Shown: positions 12,500 to 24,512, counted from the stretch's first letter. The stretch: DNA of 64,000 nucleotides from Symbiodinium kawagutii (GCA_009767595.1 VSDK01013701.1:225502-289501); one strand, 5' to 3'. Translations and numbers: made by a program. Notes: generated by a model from the letters alone, not told the origin.

Positions 12500-12690
12500 C
12501 TCCTATGTGAGTTGGTTATATGAATTGGTTGTTTGTGAGATGGTTGTTTGTGAGTTGGTTGTGTGAGTTGGTTATGTGAGTTGGTTATGTGAGTTGGATA
12601 TGTGAGTTGGATATGTGAGTCGGTTATGTGATTTGGTTGTCTGGGTTGGTTGTGTGGGTTGGTTGTGTGGGTTGGTTGTGCGAGTAGAAC
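12500..12690. repeat. TGTGAGTTGGTTA minisatellite
   Basis: Roughly 12-13 bp units of TGTGAGTTGGTTA and variants, repeated about 14 times. On the minus strand it encodes an NQLTQPTH-like periodic peptide, which is not evidence for a gene. Confidence 0.8.
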
Positions 12691-12769
12691 CTGGTTGACA
12701 TGCATTTCAACAATGTATCTCTGTGCCTCACCATGTTGTGTCATGGCGGGGATAATTCGAAACAAACTA

Positions 12770-13520
12770 TTTTTTTCAGGTGTTTTTTTGTGGTGTTTGT
12801 CCTTTGCTGTTGTTTTTGCTCTGGTGTTTCTTTGACGGTGTTTTTGGTCTCTGGTGATTGCTTTTGTTAGTGTGTTTCGTCTCTTGTGTTTTTTTCCCTC
12901 TAGTGTTTCTCTTTGTTTTTTTTTTTCGTTTGTTGGTGTTTGTTCTTTTGTTGTTTTTGTTTTGTGGTGTTTTTTCTCTGCCGTTTTTTTTTCGCTGTTG
13001 TTTTTTTCAGTGTTTTCTATTTTGTTCCTTACCTTTTTTGCTGGTGTTTTTCCTTTGCTAATGTTTTTCCATTGAATATGTTTTTCCCTGACTGCTGTTT
13101 TTGCTCAGGTGTTTTTCCGTTGCTGGTGTTTTTATTCGGTTGGTTTTTTTTGCTGGTGTTTTTTCTCTCTGGTGTTTTCTCCCTCGCGTTTTTCCTGTGT
13201 TGGTGTTTTTGATCTGGTGTTTTTCTTCGCTGGTGTTTTCCGTTTGCGGGTCTCTCTCTCTCTACTGGGTTTCTCTTCTGGTGTTTCTCTGCTGGTGTTT
13301 TTGCTCTCTTGTCTTTCCTTTGTGAGTGTTTTTGCTCTGATGTTTTTTTTGGCCGGTGTTTTCCCTTTGCTGGCGTTTCTTTCTGGCGTTTTTTTGTCTC
13401 TGGCATTTTTTCCTTTGATATTTTTTTCTCTGGTGTTTTTTTGTTTGCTCGTGTTTCTCTCTGCTTGTGTTTTTCCTTTGCTCATGTCTCTCTCTGGCGT
13501 GTTTCTCTATCTCTGACGAC
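12770..13520. repeat. TGGTGTTTTT low-complexity minisatellite
   Basis: A 750-bp run of degenerate 17-20 bp units (GCTGGTGTTTTTCCTTTGC and variants). It yields hydrophobic plus-strand frames (VFFLLVFF-like) and lysine-rich minus-strand frames (KTPAKKN-like). Both are compositional artefacts. Confidence 0.8.
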
Positions 13521-13527
13521 TGCTGCT

Positions 13528-13559
13528 TTTACTACCACCACCACCACCATTACTACTCC

Positions 13560-13599
<40 letters not shown>

Positions 13600-13625
13600 T
13601 CTACTACTTCTACTTCTGCTACTGT
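13528..13625. repeat. (ACT/ACC)n triplet repeat
   Basis: About 30 triplets of ACT and ACC, with ATT, CCT and TCT variants. Confidence 0.85.
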
Positions 13626-13629
13626 TTCT

Positions 13630-15230
13630 ACCAATGCTTTGTTTGGTCTCGTTTACTACCACCTAATACTAAGATATGTTGGGTTTTACTGTGTTGTGGC
13701 TGAGAAAATGCAGTCACCACACAATGAAATCAAGCAAACCAAACCATATATTTGTTCACAACAGCAAAAACCAAAATCAACATTGCCAACATGATCCAAA
13801 CTGATTGCCAATCTGCAGGTTCGTATATTTCAAACAAGCCGGGCACACTCTTCAAGTTCCAGTCATGAAGGATCTGTTCCATCTTCTGATGGTGTGCTTT
13901 CGTTCGGGCCAATGCCTGCCCACCCGCACGAAATAAATGCAACGGGTACAAACACATCCAGCAAGTGCGCAACCAACAATTGGACAGATTTGTCGACTGA
14001 ACATCGACTGAACTGTCGGATACTGACGCACCTCAATTCTTGCTTGTCGTAAGCCGTTTCCATCCAACGGAGGCTCGGAACCCTCTAACACATGATACAG
14101 TCAGTTCGCCAAGGCCCAAATTCCACAATGGCCGAAACTTGGTCATACAAAACGATTTGCGCCACAAACTGTGTGCACCGAAAGATCCAAAATTGTTGTC
14201 AGCCTATCACCGTGGTTTGACAATCGGCAAACATTTTGCCCTTTTTGTTGCGCGCTGATTTGGCTTCGCCGCATTGCGAATGGTTTTCCGGCATGGGACT
14301 CGGTGTAGGATTTACTGCGTTGACACATGCTGACACTGGCAAACCTAGGATATAAAGGGATACAAATCACCATTCAGCTTGCTGGGGCAAACGCATTTTT
14401 TTGCGTTGCATTACTTGTGGGTGGCAAAAATAGAACTACATTTTTTTGCAAAAACTGTGTGTAAAACAATGTCGTGGTCCTGCTTTCTCCGGCAACGCAA
14501 ATAGCAAATATTCACTGATTTCACACCCAAACGATCAAAAACTTGGCGTATCTGGCCTCAAAACCGGTTTGCTGTGGATTTTGGTCGCGTCCAGCTTTGG
14601 TTTCGTATGGGTTCTTCGAATATACGGTCGACCGTGCATTGGTTCATTTACACCAACGGCAATGCCGAGAGATCGATGAAAATCGGCAGTTCGAAGCGCA
14701 AAAATGGAAAAAACACTCGAGTTTGACTCAGTTTGGCCGGGCGTTCTGCCAGGAAATGGGGTCCAGCGAAGACCGTGCAACCGTCGCGATCAGTCGCGGT
14801 GTGGTTTCCCAAATTGTTATGGCCAAGTTGCCGCCGGTGTCGATGTTGCTACTGTGATGTTTTTTCTCCCGGTTGTTTTCCTGCCATTGTTGTGTAGCAA
14901 CATCGGCACAGGAGGCAACTTGTTTTCTTGTCATTGTTGTGTAGATTGTCTTGTTGTCTGGATTTCTTGCCATTGTTGTGTAGCATTCATGATAATGTTG
15001 CAGGAGGAGTAGTGATGATATTGTTTTTGACGGACATAGTACTGTCAGCGTTGTCTTCGTTTTGGTTTTGCTACTGGTCTTTGCTGTGCTCACTTTGTCA
15101 ATGTTGTAGTTGTTGATGTTGTCGCGTTGGTCGATGATGCCATTGTTGCTGCTGCTGGAGTCGTTCTACTTGCTGTTACTGCTGATGATCTCGTATAGTT
15201 CCTATTGATGCCGTGACAATTGTCTTTATT
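13630..15230. other. Intergenic sequence, possible decayed coding remnants
   Basis: No gene I can name. Minus-strand frames at 13730-14091 (containing LARTKAHHQKMEQILHDW) and plus-strand frames at 14543-14857 have non-repetitive composition, but no recognisable domain and no consistent splice signals. They may be fragments of dead elements. Confidence 0.3.
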
Positions 15231-15239
15231 AATTGGAGC

Positions 15240-15242
15240 TGC

Positions 15243-15297
<55 letters not shown>

Positions 15298-15298
15298 G
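15240..15298. repeat. (TTG)n microsatellite
   Basis: About 19 near-perfect TTG triplets. It is the same motif as the CAA repeat at 7.1 kb on the opposite strand. Confidence 0.9.
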
Positions 15299-15517
15299 AT
15301 CATGACGCTGGCGTCCACGTATATTTTGCTGCTGATGTCGTCGTTGCTGGTGCTGGAGATGCAATGGTTCTTGCCAATGGCCTTTGCTGTCGTTGTTTGC
15401 GTTGTCCATCTTGTTCTATAGTGCCGATTGTAAGTAGCGAAGAACAAAACAAAGTGAAGCCGGGCCGAAAGGAATCGCTGTATTTGTGGCCAAAACATCA
15501 TGGAACATCCTCTGCAG

Positions 15518-15569
15518 GTCACATTGCTGGTGGCATTGGAGGGCCCAGTGCTGCCGGACGGGAACGGGG
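15518..15569 (+). CDS. Candidate exon, unknown protein
   Basis: A pyrimidine-rich acceptor (ACATCCTCTGCAG) precedes a frame reading VTLLVALEGPVLPDGNG, followed by a good donor, GTAAAG. Two more plus-strand candidates follow: 15748-15870 (LDVTNTPLRTHQLAAARQ at its start) and 16231-16292 (RRVFAAEFVRSREWFG). The phase joins from 15748-15870 to 16231-16292. I recognise no family, and the minus strand is also partly open. Confidence 0.3.
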
Positions 15570-16686
15570 GTAAAGACAATCGCACGAGACACCTTCGATG
15601 CTACCAACGGAACGCTCTTGAGCAGATCTCCAACCTTTCAACCTTCCCTAACCTGTGCTCGACTAGATGTCTTGGAATGATTTGCGTACCGAAAGCACGC
15701 TTTGATCCTATGAATCCCCAGTAATGATAGACCTTTGAAACCACCAGGAACCTTGACGTCACCAACACGCCGTTGCGGACTCATCAACTGGCGGCTGCCC
15801 GGCAGGTTTCGCTTCGCTGCGACATCTTCGAAAAGGATCCGGCGACCGGTTTACGGCAACGGATGGGCATGTCTTTTTTTTTGCTTTTGCCATGCGGTGG
15901 TTTCTCAAGCCAGTTTGGGGTACCCAAAAGTGATGGGCTTATTACACCAATGTTTTTCAGGGCGTCACAAACAGGGAACAGAGCGGTGCCAAGTGCACCA
16001 CGAATGGCGGTGTTAGACGAATGAGTGGCCTCGATCTGTTGCAAGTCTTGGCGCGCCTTACAGTGATCAACTCGACGTTCTGATCGTTTTCTACTTTGGA
16101 TTAAATTTGGATACTTTGATTGAAATTTACTTCAATGTTGGATACTTCTGGATACTGGGCGTTTCTACTTGTTGAAAACGCCCCTTTTGCTCAAGGTGTT
16201 TCATTTCCTCATCGTTCGCCACATGCCAAGGCGCCGTGTCTTCGCTGCGGAATTCGTGAGATCACGAGAGTGGTTCGGATTGGCGTTGCACAGTTCAACC
16301 ACAGTGACTGCATGGAGTTGGTAATGATTGATCTATACAAAACGGATGCCGCAGCATCCCTTTGAAAAGGGATGTTTGGGATCTATTGAAGCAACCACAC
16401 CAAGAACACAAACGACAACCACCCTATCTGATGTTCCTACAGTTGTCTTCGGTACTTCATATTTGCGATGCTTGTGGTTGTGGTGGTTTACTACCAGTGC
16501 TGCTGGTGCTGCTGCTGCTTCTGCTGCTTCTGCTTGCTGTTGCTGACTACATTGATGACCTCGGAAAGCAGTACAAATCATATCAACTGAGCACAGATTT
16601 CACCATTGATGGATTTTCATCAAAGTTACCCATAGTTTAACCATGTTTAACCATCTAACAGCACAGATTTCATCGTTGATGGCCAC

Positions 16687-16817
16687 CATCCACGGCTCCC
16701 GACGTTGCAATCGTTGCAGTTCTCGTTGTCACGAACGATGCCTGCAAGGCCATGCTCTGCTGGTCTTCCAGGGCATCACGGGCTTTGTGAAGCTCCTGGT
16801 TGGTACAGTGGTGGACC
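16687..16817 (-). CDS. Candidate exon, helical segment
   Basis: The minus-strand frame reads ELHKARDALEDQQSMALQAS and onward, a helix-like charged stretch, in 131 bp from an AACTCAG acceptor to a GTGGCC donor. About 70% of codons start with a purine. Downstream (lower coordinates) lies a GGTT tetranucleotide run and low-complexity sequence, so this may be near the 3' end of the locus. The plus strand is also open. Confidence 0.35.
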
Positions 16818-16865
16818 CTGAGTTCGGTGGAGAGGGACTTCCAAGAACTGGCAAGAACCAGCTGG

Positions 16866-16918
16866 TTGGTTGGTTGGTTGGTTGGTTGGTTCGTTGGTTG
16901 GTTGGTTGGTTGGTTGGC
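16866..16918. repeat. (GGTT)n tetranucleotide repeat
   Basis: Twelve GGTT units with one GGTTC interruption, directly beside a candidate exon. Confidence 0.85.
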
Positions 16919-17364
16919 TGACTATATCGCAATGATTGTCAGAGCGATTCCATAGTGGTGCTGGTTGGTAATGACCTGTATTTAGCTGGTAATCACTGGA
17001 TTTCAACAACTGGGAATCAGCTGGTTATTAAGCTGGTAATCTTTAGATCGGGAATCACCTGAGGCATCATGAAGCTGGGGAATCGTACTGAACTCCCAAT
17101 TTCATCAACGACTGGGAATTAGCTGGTTCTGAAGCAGGTAGTCATGATATAGATCTAATTAATGATAGTAGTCAAATATTTGACAGAGCTCACTAACTTG
17201 AAACGGTGGGAACTAACCATTAATGATATTATTAACCACGGCTTGAGAAACCATCATATCTTGAGAGCAACATCTTAACTCCCCATATCTGCCTATCACT
17301 CCGTCCTCCAAGGTGATCCCATCGAAGATTTCTTCCGCCTGAGCCGTGCCATGGGAAAGTGTAT

Positions 17365-17857
17365 CACAAGGTGGGGCCCCCCAGGAACACCAAGTTGGGT
17401 TCTGAGCTATCTAAGTATGGTTCAGTATGATTAATACTGGTGACAAGTCGGTTTGTAAGCTGTTTAACTATGCTTAAGTATGATCGAGTTGGTTTCTAAG
17501 CCATGGAACTATGGTTAGATATGGTGAATCATGATTAGAGATGGTTCGCAAGTATGATTAATCATGATGAGTCATGGTGAAGGTTGGTGTATAAACTCTT
17601 TAATTGCGGATATATTTTTGATGAATATTGGTGAATACTGATCCAAGTTGGTATATAACTAGTGAACTGGTCAACAAGTGAAATGTTTTCATGATGAAAA
17701 ATGGCTTATGATGGTTTATAACTAGTGAACTGCTCAATGTGCTGGTACTTATCCAAAGGCAGACTAAGTTGGTAACATATGAGGAACTACCAGCTATGGT
17801 ACATAACAAGTGTAGCTAAATGGCTCATCCACTACAATGAGGGGGCCCCACCTTGTG
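17365..17857. mobile_element. 493-bp element with 17-bp terminal inverted repeats
   Basis: The left end CACAAGGTGGGGCCCCC is repeated inverted at the right end as GGGGGCCCCACCTTGTG. The ends lie within two exon-like islands (17313-17370 and 17852-17956), so the element coincides with a presumed intron. The interior is ordinary AT-rich repeat sequence. No target-site duplication is obvious outside the inverted repeat. Confidence 0.5.
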
Positions 17858-18281
17858 TGGCTAGCAGGGTGGTATCCCGGAGCGCATCCCCAATGGTGAG
17901 CCATGTGAAAAACCTACGGAAGGGCAAGCTGGTGCTATTGATCGAAAATCTTGTTGGTACACTTGGTATTTCAACATTTGGACATACCAGTCATTACCCA
18001 CAAGAGACCAGTGCTAGCATTGGTTCATTCATCGCTTCTAAACCAGCATGGGCTACACGGATATATTGACTGGAAACCAATATCATTACTATCAACCACC
18101 CTAAACCACTACTGATTCTAGATTCACACTATTACTAGAATCAATAATATTAGCCGATATGGCTACAAGCAAGTTCAACCTCTACCCCTGGTGCGCCATC
18201 ATTGACCGTTGTTTTCCCAGTGACTTGGTTGGTTAGTATTCCTTGTTATTCATGGTGAATATTGACCCATAACATGGCTAT

Positions 18282-18379
18282 GGGTGCTTCTCAAAATAGG
18301 GGTACCCCTAAATCATCCGAGATTCATTATGTATAGCAATAAACCAGCCATTTTGGGGGTCCCCTATTTCAAGGAATCC
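18282..18379. mobile_element. M2-family inverted-repeat element
   Basis: Left end GGGTGCTTCTCAAAATAGGG and right end CCCCTATTTCAAGGAATCC form an imperfect inverted repeat. The interior carries the family core AATAAACCAGCCATTTT. The right flank starts ATAT and the left flank ends CTAT. A diverged copy. Confidence 0.6.
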
Positions 18380-18506
18380 ATATATGAGGTCAGAAAACCG
18401 TCTGAACCCTTCAACATCGACCTGCAACTTCCATCAGCGACTCTGCCCATGGCATTGACCGCGTAACTTTGCATTACTTCATTTTAGCACTCACAACCAT
18501 GTATAT

Positions 18507-18609
18507 GGTGGTTTCGCAAAATAGGGGTACCCCAAAAATGGTTGGTTTGTGGCTAGTAATGATTACTATTGGATGATTTGGAGGTACCCCTATGACTTGA
18601 GAAACCTCC
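18507..18609. mobile_element. M2-family inverted-repeat element with ATAT duplication
   Basis: The left terminus GGTGGTTTCGCAAAATAGGG and the right terminus CCCCTATGACTTGAGAAACC, ending CTCC, are inverted repeats. Both outer flanks are ATAT, a 4-bp target-site duplication. Confidence 0.65.
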
Positions 18610-18927
18610 ATATCATCTATGTTTGTTCTCACCGAAACATTCACAAAGCAAACGTGACACCACCAGCTGAGGAACCATCAGCTTTTGGTGAATTAACTAA
18701 TGGTGTTAACATCAACCAACCATTTCTTACTGACCAATAGTTGTTTAACCATTGATGGTGAAATCACAATCATTCCCTTTGAAACATTAACTTTAAACTA
18801 ATCACAATTACCCCTATGAATGTTAACCCCCTATGCTTAATATTCAAACTAATGGTGAAATACCCCCTATGCCTATGAAACCACAAAAAACAGCAGTTTG
18901 ACCATCAAATTCGCCACTGAAACTCAC

Positions 18928-19020
18928 GGTTCCCAGGGTTCGATCTGTGGATCGTGGGTGAAACTCTCCAGGTGGTGAAGGTGAACCAGCACATCGTGAA
19001 GGTAGACAAGACTCATCCAG
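18928..19020 (-). CDS. Candidate exon, unknown protein
   Basis: The minus frame starts after AATCCAG and reads WMSLVYLHDVLVHLHHLESF and on to QIEPWE, ending at a GTGAGT donor. The phase (2) fits the next candidate at 17852-17913 (FFTWLTIGDALRDTT). The plus strand is open over 18937-19027 (FDLWIVGETLQVVKVNQHIV) and has better first-position purine content, so strand is uncertain here. Confidence 0.35.
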
Positions 19021-19055
19021 CTGGATTGTTGGTGGTTGAACTTCCATGGTTAATT

Positions 19056-19173
19056 GGGTCGGTATGGGTCAATATTAACCAACCAATTTCATGGGGAATA
19101 GTAACCAGTAATAATAGGGAAAGCAATAGTTAATGATAGGGGAACCACGGGTACGGGATTTTGACCCACAGCC
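19056..19173. mobile_element. M3-family inverted-repeat element with AATT duplication
   Basis: Ends are GTATGGGTCAATATTAACC and TTTTGACCCACAGCC. The interior has the family order GGGGAATAGTAACC, AATAATAGGGAAAG, CAATAGTTAATGATAGGGGA and ACCACGGGTACGGG. Flanks are AATT on both sides. Confidence 0.65.
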
Positions 19174-19327
19174 AATTGATAGTTAATTGCTGTCATTGTA
19201 AGTTTATGGTACCAACACCACTCGAGTCAACACTACTATCCAGCTGAATGCTCAAGTCTTAGATTGTACTAGTCCACTAAGCTTAGATCCAGTTAGCCAT
19301 ATTTACCATTCAACTGGCAACTGCTAC

Positions 19328-19428
19328 ATGGTGCCAGTGGACCTCCTCGTTGTCCTCAAGGTAGTCGAATCTTTCCAGGGCGGCTTCGCCCTGAAACGGC
19401 TGCAGTGCCGGGGCTTCAGCATGCAGCG
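19328..19428 (-). CDS. Candidate exon, acidic segment
   Basis: The minus frame starts after a CACCCCAG acceptor and reads LHAEAPALQPFQGEAALERF and on to DYLEDNEEVH. About half of its codons begin with G, which is strongly coding-like and clearly better than the plus strand. It joins in phase to the preceding candidate at 19710-19760. The 3' boundary is uncertain (GTAGCA or an upstream GC donor). Confidence 0.4.
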
Positions 19429-19709
19429 CTGGGGTGGTCAAAATCCAACAGGGATAACAGCAGGCAACAGCTTGGCATAGGGGACACCATAGTTGATACC
19501 CCTGTTGGGATAGCATACTTATGATAAGAGAGATCCAACAGGGATACCACTTATGGTGTAGATTTGTTGGGGGTTGGTTCTTGTTCCAAGGATGTCGCAA
19601 GCCATTTGATTGCTGGGGTCCCAAACCACAGAACGGTGCTGTACATAACCTCAGTGCCTTGGTAGAAATATAAAGACCAAAATATGTTTAATTTCTCGCA
19701 TGAACTCAC

Positions 19710-19760
19710 TATATATTGCAGAGGCCAGGAGCACTTCTTCCGCTATGTCAGCAGCGGGAT
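19710..19760 (-). CDS. Candidate exon, unknown protein
   Basis: The minus frame reads DPAADIAEEVLLASAIY between an acceptor ending ATCACAG and a GTGAGT donor. The 1-nt phase at the donor matches the 2-nt start of the exon at 19328-19428. An overlapping plus-strand reading (19724-19813, EHFFRYVSSGICDAQSN) is also possible. Confidence 0.4.
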
Positions 19761-21608
19761 CTGTGATGCCCAATCCAATTTAAGAGGGGGCAAAGTGCGA
19801 CCATGTAGCTGCGGTGAAAACCCATAGGATGGTTTCTCACAATAGGGGACTCAAAAAATGGATGGTTTATTGCTATAAATCGTTGATATTTGATGATTTG
19901 AGGGTACGACATTTTGAGAAACACCCATATGATCTACACACATTGTGAATACAACTGTGGCTTGGTCTTATTCACCATTATGTAGCACTATCCGTCATTT
20001 GCCACAAAATAAGCATCATGATTGCGGTGAAAACCTATATTGACTTGTTGTTTTCTGAAGTTGTGCCACCATCCCAGGATGTTGGGATAGTACTGGCTCC
20101 CTGATATCCCTGGGCAACAAAAAATCCACCTCGTTGATGCTGAATGGACATCGCAAGTTCGGAAGTATGACAATAAGGAGTGCCACGATCGGAAGTGGTT
20201 ACCATGGTCAGTAGTAATGCAAGGTGAGAATGGTTTGGATGGTTGAGATTGTTAGGCACTGTGTTTGGTTTGAATCATTGTTCAGCATAGAGTCCAATCA
20301 GGATTTTTCACCACAATGCCAGTGTCAAGCCCCTCATTGGATCTTGTGCCTGAGCAGCGTTTTTGCAATCACAGGAAAATGCCACAATAAGAATTAGCCA
20401 ACAATGAATTTCCACATAGATGATCATTACTGACTATCGTTAAGCATCACGTTAATGGTTGCCGTTGAAGGTGACAATCCACTACAAACAATAAGCAACG
20501 GCTTCATCATTTAATCACAATATTGACTTGACCGGCATGATTAAGCATAACTGATAAGCAGAATCCCCCAGTCCCCCTTCTGAACAGGCCAGCAACGAAA
20601 CACCAAAAACATGACTGTGAGGATCGACCAAGCGTCCAACACTGATGAGAGACCAAAAATGGTGATGAACCATCAATCAAACATCACTTAATCATCACTC
20701 AAGTATCACTTCACCATCATCATATTTAACCATCGTTTTACTGGTTGGTGGTTAACCCTCATGAAAACTATTAGTCAACGAACCATTTGTTAACACGTGG
20801 TTAGTCAAATTTCCATGAAAACATGGTTGGTAGTTTGAAACAATTCTCCCAGGAAAAACATAAAACATGTTTCAAACCACCACTTTTCCTTGATAAAAAG
20901 GGCACTAACCCAGCCAATTGGTTTCAAACCACCAACCAAATCATTATGAAACCACCATCTATTGAAACCACCATTAGTCACCAAACCACCAGCCAGTTCT
21001 ACCATTGACTCACCATCCATTGTCCAGCTTAAGCACCCGCCACCCAGCATCACCAGATGCCTTCACACTGCTGGCACCTCGTCCACCATTGCTTGTGCTT
21101 GGTCTTTGAGATATCTGGCCTTGGGGGCTTCTGGTCAATCCTCACCTGGTTAAGAATGGTAATACTGATAGGTTAATTACTAATAGTAATCTCAATACCA
21201 TTATCATAGTGAGATATCACTCATTGCTTAATAATGGTTGGTTTGTTCCTAATAGGAATAAGGTTACCCCAGCCACCTTAAGCAACCACCAGGTGAGGCT
21301 TCCACCTCATTGGGACGTTTGCATGGTTCATGATCTTTCAAATTATTGCACCTTCGACGCCGGAGTCTGCTGCTAGGCAATTCAGGTGCTGCCTGAAGTA
21401 AGGACTCACCATCATGGAGAATGATCAACCAGCCAACTATCACTGGTTGGTGGTTTCGACCCTACGACAAAACAACAGTGTAACCAAGTAGTGACAGTAG
21501 GGAAAATAAGATTGTTTGCAACCATCAACCAGATCAGCTGTGATTGTCAACTGAAAAGCCTATCAAGAGGGGAAGCTGACTATCAACCACGGAATGGGTG
21601 TCCCCAAC

Positions 21609-22183
21609 AGCCCAACAGTCTCAGGGGAGAATTCACGGCAGCATGACACTATTTCTATTGGATGAGCGTCCTGCCGCCACTTGTGGCAAACAATCGGAAG
21701 GGGGTAATCAACCATCAGTTTACCATTCATTTAGCCATCACTTCACCATTCATTTACCAGCAATTATCACTAACCATCATCAACCATCATGAATCACTAA
21801 ACCAGCCATTAACCGTTCATTAACAATTCATCGGTATTTTCAACTCCTATGAAAAATCTGAGTCAACCAACCATTCGTTGATAATTACTGCGGAAAAAAG
21901 TCAATCAAATCACTAACCAGTTAACCATTCATCAACCATTCATCAACCATTCATCCAACATTCATCAACCACTTACCATCATTAACCATTTCTCACTTAT
22001 ATCCACAACTTAACCAACCATTAACCATTCATTCACCACTTATCCAACATTCATCAACCATGTTCCTTCCCCATGATTCAGCCAGGAAGATTCCCCTCAG
22101 CTCCCCAGCCAGCAGCACTTCGGGAGGATCGCCACCGTCAGGCAGCTCGGACTGCGAGCGAGCGCTGCTTGCAATTTCTGGTG
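21609..22183 (-). CDS. Two candidate exons (22059-22183 and 21609-21670)
   Basis: The upstream exon (22059-22183) reads PEIASSARSQSELPDGGDPP and on to EVLLAGELRGIFLAESWGRN after CTTCAG. It ends at a GTTGAT donor in phase 0. The next (21609-21670) begins in phase 0 after GGCGGCAG and reads DAHPIEIVSCCREFSPETVG. The first shows 44% G at codon position 1. The sequence between them is presumed intron. The plus strand has competing frames. Confidence 0.35.
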
Positions 22184-22584
22184 CTGAAGCCGTCATGAGC
22201 CAAGACTCACAATGCTTTTTGGATGCATGGGGATTATCACAAATGTTTAACCATCAAATTGTTGGCTATAATCCATGGGATTATGAGCCATAATGGAAGG
22301 CTAAATGGTTAAGCATTTGTGATAATAAGCCACAATGGATGGCTAATTGTTTAGTGGATGCTTGATTGATAAACGTTTAATGGATTGTCAACGGATGCTG
22401 AAACCGTCATGAACCATGGTTAATGGATGGTTCAGTGGGTAGTTCGGGGTTAATCAATTGTTAATTGATGCTTTATTGATGGTTGATTAGTGCCTTAGGA
22501 GTGATTACGAAACAAACATTAACCACTAATTATTTACAATTGTGAATACAAAGAGCCATGACACAACCCACACCAGCTACTCAC

Positions 22585-22708
22585 TTCTCCCGTCCATTCT
22601 CTCCGCCACCGCCACCGTCCACGGCCTTCCGCAAAAGCTCATTGAGACTTCGCGTCATAGCATTAACTTTGTCCCAATCTGTGCAGGGGATGAGTGTGTC
22701 AAGACAAG
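22585..22708 (-). CDS. Candidate exon with textbook splice ends
   Basis: It starts after AAACCTCCTCAG and ends at GAGAA|GTGAGT on the minus strand. The frame reads CLDTLIPCTDWDKVNAMTRS, then LNELLRKAVDGGGGGENGRE, a helix followed by a glycine-rich linker. Seventy per cent of codons start with a purine, against about 41% for the best plus-strand frame. This is one of the best-supported exons of the locus. The exon may extend upstream to 22745. Confidence 0.45.
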
Positions 22709-24265
22709 CTGAGGAGGTTTCCGCATGTTTCACAGAGTAAATATACTCAGAAACGTTAGGAGTCATTGTTAACGGGTTGGTGGTTTCTATGCGGAAAAAT
22801 ACATTTCTCAGTCAACCAAACATCCTACATGTTAGGCAACATAAATACAGTTTGAAAGCCGCCAGCTAGTAAGTAATATTTCATATCTATCTGTATATGC
22901 CCATCAGCCTGGACAGTCGCTCAAACGTATTACAGCGATTAGTGAGCATACAAACTAATTGTAAGCCTGCAATTGATAAGTGAGCATAATATAGTATACT
23001 TGCAAATTCAGTAATTTCCATTAATCATCAACCTAATTGTGAGCAGTTGATACGCTTACTAATGATTGGTGTCGTTTGATCGTGGTTAAAAACATGATGC
23101 ATCTCGAAAAGAAGTAGCTGAACCATGCCATCCGGGATATGATGGAACGGGGGCATCAACCTCGAACCCCCATCATCCGGGTCGAGTTGTGATGGACATC
23201 CAAACCACCAAAGAATAACTGCTTGGTGGTTGAGCCACCCCTATGAAAAAAATGAGTCGACCATTCAACCAACCATTTGTTAAGAATTACTAGAACAAAT
23301 AAACATGTCAATCGAACGGCCAACAAGATAAGTAAAACATTATTAAACATGGTTTACCTATCATTGATCACCATGAAATACAAGGCATTAAAACGGTTAA
23401 CCCTAAACCCCAAAGCCTTCAACATGGCTTATTAACCCATCATCAAACCATAATGAATCCCCAATACTTGATTACCATTCAACAATCAGCACTCGGTGTT
23501 CCACAAGTGTCTCAGTAGCTGATTCTCCGCGCCTGGCCAATAGCTTTGGGCTATCACAAACCATCCATCATTGATGATTGATTGATGAGAATGGTTAATG
23601 CTGGTTAAAAGTTTCGACAAATAATGGCTGATAGTGGATAATCATGTTGACAGCGGCTTATCATGGTCACCAGTACTGGCTTATAGTTGCTAAATACTGA
23701 TCACTTATACAACATACCATGAGTTCTTACAAGTTCTTACTATCCATCGTTGCCATCATCAATTGTCAGCACCTGGGCCCCACACCAGCCATGAGCTTGT
23801 TCTATATCCCAGCTAGGGGTGGTTAGCTACAAGACGGCGTGGTATACCTGGTAAGTTACAAGTGGTTCACCTCTGGTTAAGCACAGGTGATATCAGCTAA
23901 TAAGCCAACTAACCAACTACAAGTTACCAAATATATCACCACAAGTTACACAATATGGAACTACAAGTTCCAATAACCAAACTCCAAGTGACCCAATGTC
24001 CAATGCTCCACGGGCCATCCTCAACGTCTCCCATCCGCCTCAGCGAATCTCTTCTTTTGGAAAATCAGCTATTCAATAATCCAACCACAAGGCACCTATT
24101 CTGGGCAACTACTAGCAACTACTTCCCCAATGACCAGTACCAGTTGAACTATCTTGTAATGACCCCCAAGCACTGTTGTGACCGTAACTACCAGCAACTA
24201 CTAGCAACTAGTAACTACTAGCAACTAGTAGCAACTACTTGCTGTGACCCCTCCAACTACTACTG

Positions 24266-24360
24266 TTGATGGAGGAAATCCTGCACCACCTGGGATGGTT
24301 TAAACCCTATAAATCATGGGATAAACAACCAACCAGCTGGTGCAGGATTTCCTCCATCAA
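24266..24360. mobile_element. 95-bp element with perfect 23-bp inverted ends
   Basis: The left arm, starting TTGATGGAGGAAATCCTGCA (24266-24288), is exactly inverted at 24338-24360, ending TGCAGGATTTCCTCCATCAA. It is embedded in a CAACTAC-type degenerate array. The interior resembles part of M1 (AACAACCAACCAGC). Confidence 0.7.
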
Positions 24361-24429
24361 CTACTAGTAACTACTACAGCAACTACTTCCCCAGCTATTT
24401 CCTCACCGTTCCAACTGCTGGGGGCTCAC

Positions 24430-24512
24430 CTTGTACCCTCAGCGCAAGCACCGCCTACGGCAGCTTGGCTATAGCCCGCGGCTTCACCCGCTTTGGTCTG
24501 GCAGAGTTTGGA
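24430..24512 (-). CDS. Candidate exon, unknown protein
   Basis: The minus frame SKLCQTKAGEAAGYSQAAVG, then GACAEGT, ends at an ACAAG|GTGAGC donor. G occupies 58% of first codon positions. It follows 25237-25344 in phase 0. The plus strand is also open (TAYGSLAIARGFTRFGLAEF). That reading carries a FGLxSIxV...LNG pattern faintly like glycoside hydrolase family 2, but the spacing is wrong, so I do not call it. Confidence 0.4.

Noticed and set aside
12854-13516. Hydrophobic plus-strand ORFs and lysine-rich minus-strand ORFs
   Set aside because: Low-complexity TGGTGTTTTT repeat in all frames.
16441-16560. Transmembrane segment rich in leucine on the plus strand
   Set aside because: Encoded by a TGC/CTG triplet repeat; composition, not conserved coding, explains it.
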